A DNA stretch of 64,000 nt from assembly GCA_016584495.1 (NCBI GenBank), contig WAID01000001.1, forward strand, positions 1 to 64,000, written 5' to 3'. Of the stretch, positions 57,021 through 64,000 are shown piece after piece (positions within the stretch are counted from its first letter, which is position 1; every line of letters begins with the position of its first letter). Source of the DNA: Celoporthe dispersa (lineage: Eukaryota > Ascomycota > Sordariomycetes > Diaporthales > Cryphonectriaceae). Under the pieces are notes generated by a model. The model had not been told where the DNA came from. It saw only the letters and a program-made list of their open reading frames with translations, and made no database searches. Both the position numbers and the translations under genes were made by a program.

Positions 57021-58805
57021 TCACCAGCATATTCCTAATCGGCGGTAGTAGTCAAAGGGGCTATGACGGCGCAATAAGAGAAGGCCTAACATCTCTCCTT
57101 TGTATTTTCTTCTCAGTGCTGGACCGAGCTGAAGAACCTGCAGCTTCCGATCTTCAAAAGCCCCTAGCAACCAAGCAGCCAAGTGTCTCTGCTGGGGACC
57201 GTGCGGCACTATGTCATACCCATTGCTCTTATACTCGGGTGAGGCCAGAAGCTCGTTGGTTACGTCCAAGTGAAGGGTTAAGACATGGTGGTTTCGAAAC
57301 CTGCGACTGGGGGCATTTTACTTTCGGAGCTGCTCAAATTCGGCGCAGATTCTCTGCAGATCTCGAAAGCTGCAGAGGGGGCCGTCAAAATGACCCCAGA
57401 CAGTCTGTCCGGCGCGCCTTGTAGAAAGAGTGGTGTGGACCTCAAATCCCGTATCCACCAGATCAAGACCATGGTTTTCGACGAGGCCGGACGGCACAAC
57501 CGACTTGGCAATTATAAGCCAGGCTTTTCCAGGCGGAGCGGGTTCGGTGAAGACGTGCATCTGGCTCAAGACCGCGTGATGCGATATCAGCTGCTGTCCG
57601 AATTGTATTTCAAGCTGTGCTCGTGTGTACGATTCCCCAGCCTGGTCTGGAGATGATGCGCCGACGCGGATTCCGAATATCTGCTCGATTACGTAGATTC
57701 TGTCTTCAGGTCTGGTACATGACCTATTCTCCGAGGCAGTATATACAACCAGCGGGTTTTCTGTGCCCAGTGCCGTAAGTCCAGAGGCTCTGAGCAGGTC
57801 GACAATATCTGTGTACGGCTCCGGCAGCGCAGCGCTTTGGAGTTCCTCTCCGACTAGGGGAATCGAGTAGAAGACCAAATCTCTGATGGTGGCCTCGAAA
57901 GGGGTTCCGGGCAACGCTACAGTGACACTATCCCGGCTAACAATCACTGCACCGTCGCATAAGAAGGCTTCTTGTAGAGTCCACAATGATGAAAATCAGG
58001 GGTCACGGAGGAGTTTACGGAAAGAGCCGTGGATTTGGACTAGATAGTCATCCAGTGCCGGCACGTTTGCTCCCAGGATGTCTTCCTCAGCTGATGGGGG
58101 CCCAGGCCGAGGTGTAGATCGAGAAGAGGAACCAGATGAAGCAGACATGGACTGCGGTGAGAGGGCATCGGCCTCAGGCAACGCCATGTTCTCGATAGAA
58201 AACGCCAGTTGATGCAGACAGCCCAGAGCAAGGTCAAGTTCCTGGTGTGAAATCGAGCTTAGCCACGCAAAGACGTATCTGGCGCCTCTGAAAATTTGAG
58301 CCTGCCGACCAATCTCTGATGCCGATCTTGGCTCGTTACCACGCTGATCGATACACGCGACATCAAGCCAGAGGAACTCCGTAGCCAACGACCGTTCGTC
58401 CGGATCCTGGATCCATCTCGTAGAAGCTCCTTGAGTGGCTCTGTGGATGACAGCCAGGAACTGATTTGTCGAAAAGCGGGCCGGCCTCACCCTCGGGAGC
58501 TCCCATGGGATGCCGTGGACCTTGATCGCCTTGATCTCCGGGGCCTGTCCATCGAGGAGCCTCCAGCGGCCCCACGTGTACGTAATGGCGTTATACGGAG
58601 GCTCTGTGAACTCGCCATATCTATTCCCTGGTTGCCATTCGTATGAGGTCATGGTCGGCACGTGAAGGAGGCGTCTTGGCCAGTCTCCAAGGATGGCCTC
58701 CTCCGCTATGATACTCGATGCCGATCCGGGTTCGCTATTCCTCGCTTCTGTTCTGCCACCAGAACCCGCATGGCTCTGTTGAGCAAATAGAGCACGGCGA
58801 AGCAA
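57021..58805 (-). pseudogene. HET-domain pseudogene C ('WPRRLLHV' type)
   Basis: A single minus-strand frame shows GDWPRRLLHVPTMTSYEW, YNAITYTWGRWRL, FLWLDVACIDQR, IGRQAQIFRGARYVFAWL, then TGA (57994-57996) exactly where DPWFSSLWTLQ has Trp. It continues with FSSLWTLQEAFL, EDRIYVIEQIFGIRVG and LSQMHVFTEPAPPGKAW, passes TAA (57318-57320) and carries on to YYRRLGICW at TGA 57021. No frameshift over 1.8 kb. No ATG precedes the WPRRLLHV motif in frame (the frame opens after a TAG about 40 bp upstream of 58805), so the start is also lost or in a missed exon. Confidence 0.82.
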
Positions 58806-59373
58806 CAGATAACAGCTGCGAGCCTTGCGCGAAGCCTAGGCGTGTATTCTTTTCTTTTTGTTTGTCATGTTAATTGAGTCAAATTCAGAAGATAACCGAG
58901 GACAGTTTCCCAAGATCTGACTGCCACGGAGAGGGCAGACTCGGGGAGGGTAGGGGATGGGGATGCGATCATGATCCACGTGACGTGGTGCTTTTTAGGT
59001 AGAGAGGCGCAGTAAGTACTGCGCCTCAGTACCTAGGTTCATGCCCAAGCCACGATTGTGTCTAAGATACTCTTGTCGTGTTGAGCAGCGGAATCGTCTA
59101 GTACCTCGATTTTCCCCCTTTCTCTGACAGCCCTCGTGCCAGTAAGACGAATACTTTCACATCATCAACTATATAGTACTAAGAGATCGCTTCTTTGACT
59201 AGCTGCTATACATGAGTGCGCTACCGAAATCTGAGATTGATCAATGTAGTTGAGCTTAAACACAGTTCGTGTCTTGCAGTTAATGACGCGACAGACGCTG
59301 CCAGCCTCTGGTAAAACCGCCAAGATGGTTGGTCCCGTAAATCTTGAGTTCTATTACGGACCAAGAATTTTTC
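58806..59373. other. Intergenic between two minus-strand HET genes
   Basis: Presumed promoter region of pseudogene C; nothing else seen. Confidence 0.4.
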
Positions 59374-61693
59374 CTATAATACTACCCAATCCACTACAGT
59401 ATCGTCCGTAGTTATGGGGCTTATGTAGTCCGAAAGAACAAAAGTTCCTACTTTAAAGAAGTAATGAGGAGGGGAAGACTGGCATTTGAGGCGATAGAGT
59501 AGGACTCCATCTTGCAAACCTCCCCTATTGCAGAGGACAACAGCTACAACTTGACCGTCATCGCCGGCTACCATGTTTATTTGCGCGCCCAGATCTTCGG
59601 TGCGCGTCTTCTCGGGATCAAATCGTTCGTCGAACGCCCCTTCGATCCACCAACCCACGTCCGCAGCGATGTTGTCTCTCTCGTCGCTGCTGCCGTATTC
59701 TGAGGTCAGAGTGATGCCCGCCCTGGAGATCCTGACACTACCATCGGCGCAGACCCACCACGTTGAGACGGACGGGTGGTCCACGCCTTTCTCGTGGAAG
59801 GTCTCGTCCGCGATAAGAGACTTCTGGCGCGCCTCTCCAGACACCTCCCCAGGAGTTAGCTTTTTGAATGGCAGCATTGAGCCCATCGGCCGGCGCTCCA
59901 CAAGTGCAGCTTGTACGTCGTCCATATGCATGTTGGGAAGGAATACGCTGTAAAACGGGGAGCCGAACTTCCGCGCTGCCTCGCGCACGAATCCAAGCGG
60001 ATACAGATCGAGAACGAGCTGCTCCGCGTCTTCCTCCTGACCGAGCGGGTTGGTAATGGGCACGCCCCTGGTCTGCCACCAGTCTGTGAGTCCCAGGGCG
60101 GACATGATGGCCGGTGCACGGCTATCGGTGCACTGCCGAAGGTTGGCGTTGGCCCACACGGCTATAGGCGACTCCGTCCTAAGCATATTGCCCATGCTGG
60201 TGTCTATGAGAAGCCAGTCGAGGGACAAGGGTCCGGGTGGCAGCCGAAGCGACAAATCAGGATCGAAGTCGTAAAGTCTTACATTCTCCAGGAAGATCAT
60301 GAGACTCTTGAGGCTGATGGGGCTTCCCCAACCGTCCGAAAGCCGAACCCAGGTTCTCGAGCACAGTTCCATATCCGGGCACAGCATCGCCTCCTGGAGC
60401 GTCCAGAGAGAAGAGAACCAACCGACTGCGTCAAGCCAAGCGTTTCCATTCATCGGTGTCATCAACTCCGAGTAAGAGCAAGCCGGCTCGATGCCGTCTT
60501 TAGCACCAGCCGCAGGATCGCCGGTATTAGCTCGGGGCTGCCGGTCTTCCCTCAGCGGCATAGTCCTCGAGAGCCGGCCTACTAGCCCGCGAGGGCCAGT
60601 TGCTTCAGAGGTTGCGTCTGCGCCCGCTAGCCTCTCTCCATGCGACAGCTTGCTCCAACCCTTATCAACCATCAGGTCCAGGCTCCACCACCTTAGTGCC
60701 GCCTGCGTGCCCTCCCAGGTTTCGACATCGTTCAGCCAGGCAATGCACCGTCGAGCGCCACGAAATATGGACGCCTGCCGAGAAATCTCCTCGTCGGCGC
60801 GTGTCGAATACTCCTGAGGGATACAGAATAGGTCCAGCCACACATACCTCTCTCCCAGCTTCGCCAGCTCGTCAGCTAGGCCTTTGACATCGAACCGCGT
60901 ACACCGAGGAACCGGCCATGGCACACCCGGTATCTCTGCGGGGGGCTCTAGTCTCCATCTACCCCAGGTGTGACTGATGCAGGCGTAGTCCGGACAGCTA
61001 TCTTCTGAGATCTCGTGCACACATACTGTCCTCCCTCGCCGTCGTATCCCATAGAAAATAAGGGCGGGTCAGAGGAGTGTGTCTTGTCGACGAGATCATC
61101 CGGGCCAGAGAGCGCAGGGGTTTTTTGGGATAAGGTGGTGTGATCTCCGGCCGCGGGTGCACAGCTGTAAACGCCAGGCGTTGCATAATGGCATATTCAC
61201 ATGCTGATAGTCGCTGGGCCTCCACGTCTTCGGAAACAAGGTGTATCCAGTCGTCTAAGGCCGACTCTGACTCCCAATCCTCATCGAGACCCTGAGGGAA
61301 GAATTCAAGAAGGAACAATCTGAAACATGAACAATAATATAGAGAGTGGTTGCCGATGGACAGATTTGCTTCGTCTAGTTGGTCATCCGTGAACGGATCT
61401 GGGGGATGCGGAATATGTGATTGCTGCGTTATATATGACTTGGTTGCAGCAATTACTTCTTCTTCGCAGTAACCAGAACCCCACCAGTCGCGAAGAACTT
61501 CGTATGATCGTAGAGATGAAGTCGTTAATGAAAGACGAAAGTTCGTATCTCTCGAGTAGTGGTCCGAGAACAGTTCCCAGGCTGACAATGCAGTACGCCA
61601 TGGATAGTCACCACTAGAACCAGTGGATCGGCCGACTGCGTCGCTCAGAATCACTGAGAGGGGATAGAAGGGTCGGTCGTCGATAGGCTGCAT
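59374..61693 (-). CDS. Long HET-domain protein, paralogue of 51442-53925
   Basis: Start ATG at 61693 (MQPIDDRPFY). The N-terminal ~210-residue domain parallels that of the plus-strand gene: SAWELFSDHY with SNWEYWRGVY, RDWWGSG with VEWWDGE, FRLFLLEFFPQG with YQLWLWEFIPLKG, and PYFLWD with PHFLWD. HET follows: YACISHTWGRW, RYVWLDLFCIPQE, EISRQASIFRGARRCIAWL, WFSSLWTLQEAMLCPD. The C-terminal half shares IMSALGLTDWW and LDLYPLGFVREA. One extra base in CCC 61033-61035 separates FLWD from HET; removing it gives ARRTV aligned to EGQTV and 772 aa. Divergent to the HET gene at 62142 (448 bp apart). Confidence 0.82.
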
Positions 61694-62141
61694 TCTTGAA
61701 CTCAGACTAGTCGAGGAGTATGGCAAGGTACGACGTAGCAAGATGATGAGGCTCAGACGGAGAAGAGCAGGACCTCCGTTGAAACTTACAGAATTGAGGT
61801 TCAAAGCCCCGCTTGAGCCCCTCGAAGGCACAATTGTATAGCCCTGGCTCCGAAGCCAGCCCCAGCCCAAGCTTAGCTGTATTACGGCTAGCTGCGCCTA
61901 TCAAGTGGTGCAGCCTCAATGGATGAAATGATTCTGCTACGCTAGTGACTCCGCCACTTTGGGGGCCGCTGAGACAATGCCACAACCGGACCACCATAAT
62001 AAGTCGGAGTCAAGGCTGGTCCGTCCTTTGTCATCGACAATCCTATGTTTCACAAACACTACTCCAAGTACTTTGGAAGTACCACCCTGATACCCATGAA
62101 CACCACCCAACAATCCAAGAAATATCAAGAAGCTCCCCAAC
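61694..62141. promoter_or_regulatory. Shared divergent promoter of two HET genes
   Basis: 448 bp between opposed ATGs of a long-type and a short-type HET gene; no motif assigned. Confidence 0.45.
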
Positions 62142-63746
62142 ATGTCGCGCATGAAAGCAACTAAGTCCTACTGGCCACGGAGGCTTCTACAAGTTGACGG
62201 AGAAACATTTACATCCGTCGAACGAGCTGGTGAATTCTCCTACGGGGCTTTCCAGAAGCCCAAGTACAACATTCTGAGCTATACATGGGGCCGCTTCACC
62301 TCTGACACCGGACAGACCATTAAAATCAACAACATTCCCTGGGCTATCCCTCGTATCCGGCCAGATCATTTCACGCCAGAGGATTTCAGTCGTGCCATCC
62401 GCGGCGTTGCGTCCAATGTTTCTCACATCTGGCTCGACATAGCCTGCATTGATCAAGAAAACGATCTCATCAAGCTCGACGAAATCGGCCACCAGGCAGG
62501 TATCTTCGAGCGTGCTGAAGAAGCTTATATTTGGCTGAACTCAAGTCATGCTTCTCAACTAGAGCGTCTGGAGGAACAGTTGACACGGATCGACATATTC
62601 ACGCCAGAGCTCCTAGCAAAGCCAGACCTAGTTTCCCTCCTAAGGTCTACAAGGCAGGACCTTCTTCAGATCTTTGGCGATCCTTGGTTTTCGTCTTTAT
62701 GGACGTTACAGGAGGCCTTTCTCCGTCCGGATGCACGATTCATTTTCAAGAACGGCCGCGTCTTCCCTGAAAACGAATTGGTGCTTGACACATTGCTAAT
62801 GCGCGCGACGCGGTTGACTAAAAACATGTCGGCGCTTCTTGAGCAACAGCAGACCTTGAGACGACTAGGGAGCCTCAAAGCGGCGTTGGCGCGGGACCTC
62901 ATAGACATAGTGAAAACGTCAGGCTCACCAGAGTTAAGCAGCGCCAACGGAGTGCTCCTTTACTCAGCATCATCGAATCGCACGTCGCTGAATCCACTGG
63001 ATAGAGTCTACGGCATAATGCAAGTGTTCGGGCTGACACTAGGTGGTGCAGCCTACCCGGGACGTTTGTTCACCCTCGAGGAGCTAGAATACCAGTTGGG
63101 GATGGGAATGGTTGAAGCTAGTCCCGTGTATGCCCAGGGGTTCGTACACCTCGAGGATCCCGATGTGTTGGGGAGGAGGAGCTGGTGTATTAGGAATACT
63201 ATCATTCTCCCACCTCGTGCTGGAGTAGCAATCCTTCCCGAGGCGTTCTGCAGATTCCAAGTTGACCGTGAGAACTGGCTGGCACATTTTGACGGGATGA
63301 AGTGTGACTTCCGATCCATGACGGCGTTCTGGAAAAGAGGGTGGGAGTTCAGGGCTCGTGGCCCCGCATGGACTTCACAAACCGTCGAGTATATTGAATT
63401 AGACCGCACAGTACGGAACAAGAAGGCTGTCCCGGTGGATATGCTGCAAGGAGGGTCTTATAATGGCGGCGCAGGAGAGCTCAACGGGATACTTGACACA
63501 GAGTACGGCCCTGAACTGTCGGTCCTGAAACTGGGTAGACTGCGCGACGGGTTCAGGGGTCAACACAATGGTCACTGCTGGTGGGGTCTTCTCGTCTACC
63601 CGGTTAGAGGGGAGAATCTAGAAAGCTCTGCTGGGAAAACAGATACCTGGAAGCGCACTGGCATCTGCATATGGGATGTCGTGGATGAAACTTTGGAAAA
63701 AGAGCAAGAGACATTGTTTCATACATGTAACTTGACCCTTAGTTAA
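62142..63746 (+). CDS. HET-domain protein ('WPRRLLQV' type), intact
   Basis: Single exon, 534 aa, the uninterrupted reference for the short HET subfamily here. YWPRRLLQVDG (10-20), YNILSYTWGRF (42-52), HIWLDIACIDQE (95-106), IGHQAGIFERAEEAYIWL, FGDPWFSSLWTLQEAFLRPDA (178-198), SLNPLDRVYGIMQVFGLTLG, WKRGWEFRARGPAW, LSVLKLGRLRDG, CWWGLLVYP and WKRTGICIWDV. No transmembrane segment or partner domain. HET proteins of this kind are linked to heterokaryon incompatibility; a specific allele function is not inferable. Best template for judging the broken relatives at 31394, 33622, 54793 and 57021. Confidence 0.88.
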   Translation: MSRMKATKSYWPRRLLQVDGETFTSVERAGEFSYGAFQKPKYNILSYTWGRFTSDTGQTIKINNIPWAIPRIRPDHFTPEDFSRAIRGVASNVSHIWLDIACIDQENDLIKLDEIGHQAGIFERAEEAYIWLNSSHASQLERLEEQLTRIDIFTPELLAKPDLVSLLRSTRQDLLQIFGDPWFSSLWTLQEAFLRPDARFIFKNGRVFPENELVLDTLLMRATRLTKNMSALLEQQQTLRRLGSLKAALARDLIDIVKTSGSPELSSANGVLLYSASSNRTSLNPLDRVYGIMQVFGLTLGGAAYPGRLFTLEELEYQLGMGMVEASPVYAQGFVHLEDPDVLGRRSWCIRNTIILPPRAGVAILPEAFCRFQVDRENWLAHFDGMKCDFRSMTAFWKRGWEFRARGPAWTSQTVEYIELDRTVRNKKAVPVDMLQGGSYNGGAGELNGILDTEYGPELSVLKLGRLRDGFRGQHNGHCWWGLLVYPVRGENLESSAGKTDTWKRTGICIWDVVDETLEKEQETLFHTCNLTLS

Positions 63747-64000
63747 GAACAGTCCGATTTGTCAAATTTGTGAATCGGAAACGTCTCACAAGATTTACCA
63801 ACATTGGGCTTTGTAAGTGTATTCGAGAATATTGTTGATACAGGATACGCCGTCACCACCGCATGACAACATATATTGAGTTCTGGGCGGGGCGCAACGG
63901 CAGCTCTCGATCAAGGTTTCATGGCGCTTGCACAACTTCGAGCTCAACCTCCCACAAGCTGTGAGTTTGCTGCCCGAATCACTCGCACTGACACCACGTG

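Noticed and set aside
59911..60585. 224-codon plus-strand ORF
   Set aside because: Antisense shadow of the long HET gene on the minus strand.

Overview
The window looks like genomic DNA of a filamentous ascomycete (Pezizomycotina). Genes carry short introns (about 45-150 bp) with GTAAGT/GTGAGT-type donors and CTAAC-like branch sites. The families are typical of this group: HET, NACHT NLR, DUF7896, DUF3425-bZIP and pRiA4b-ORF3/MYND. AT-rich tracts and dead repeats are depleted in CpA/CpG in the manner of repeat-induced point mutation (RIP). The species cannot be named from the sequence. No rRNA, tRNA or CRISPR was found.

Layout. 0.2-0.33 kb: interstitial telomere-like array (20 CCCTAA/CCCTGA units). 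0.33-2.64 kb: very AT-rich gene-free block, abutting a 5'-truncated HET gene with a nonsense codon (2.6-4.95 kb). 5.7-6.1 kb: relic of a DUF7896 zinc-finger gene. 7.1-8.3 kb: pepsin-like protease (-). 9.1-9.9 kb and 14.4-14.8 kb: LTR relics in opposite orientation, enclosing a divergent MFS transporter / arylsulfatase pair (10.2-14.25 kb). 15.6 kb: SDR relic. 16.3-17.4 kb: two orphan ORFs. 18.0-20.7 kb: divergent SDR / bZIP pair sharing a promoter with a 20-bp motif in four copies. 22.5-24.3 kb: pogo/Fot1-like transposon with a perfect 30-bp TIR. 24.7-27.8 kb: four-exon gene of an unnamed fungal family. 29.4-30.9 kb: MYND + pRiA4b-ORF3 gene (-). 31.4-35.5 kb: two HET pseudogenes. 36.9-37.6 kb: thiamine-triphosphatase pseudogene. 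38.8-41.3 kb: intact ThrE-type membrane protein. 43.0-47.4 kb (-) and 48.1-50.3 kb (+): divergent NACHT NLR and AAA ATPase. 51.4-63.7 kb: island of five HET genes.

How the genes relate. Eight HET genes or pseudogenes and one NLR mark this as an allorecognition / immune-type accessory region. There are three HET architectures: a classical HET-6-like protein with a WW-like segment; five 'WPRRLLHV' proteins with HET at the extreme N terminus; and two proteins with a shared ~210-230-residue N-terminal domain before HET. In the eastern island two genes are uninterrupted, two carry a single 1-nt slip and one has in-frame stops.

Two kinds of lesion occur. HET and relic genes carry in-frame stops explicable as C-to-T changes (CAG/CAA to TAG/TAA, TGG to TAG/TGA), as RIP would leave. 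Many otherwise full-length genes (MFS, sulfatase, bZIP, NLR, AAA, MYND, 24.7-kb gene, two HET genes) instead carry single-base length changes, nearly all in short homopolymers. Correcting each restores family motifs, and in almost every case the total length then becomes an exact multiple of three. That pattern points more to consensus-sequence indel errors than to gene death and should be settled against reads before any biology is built on it.
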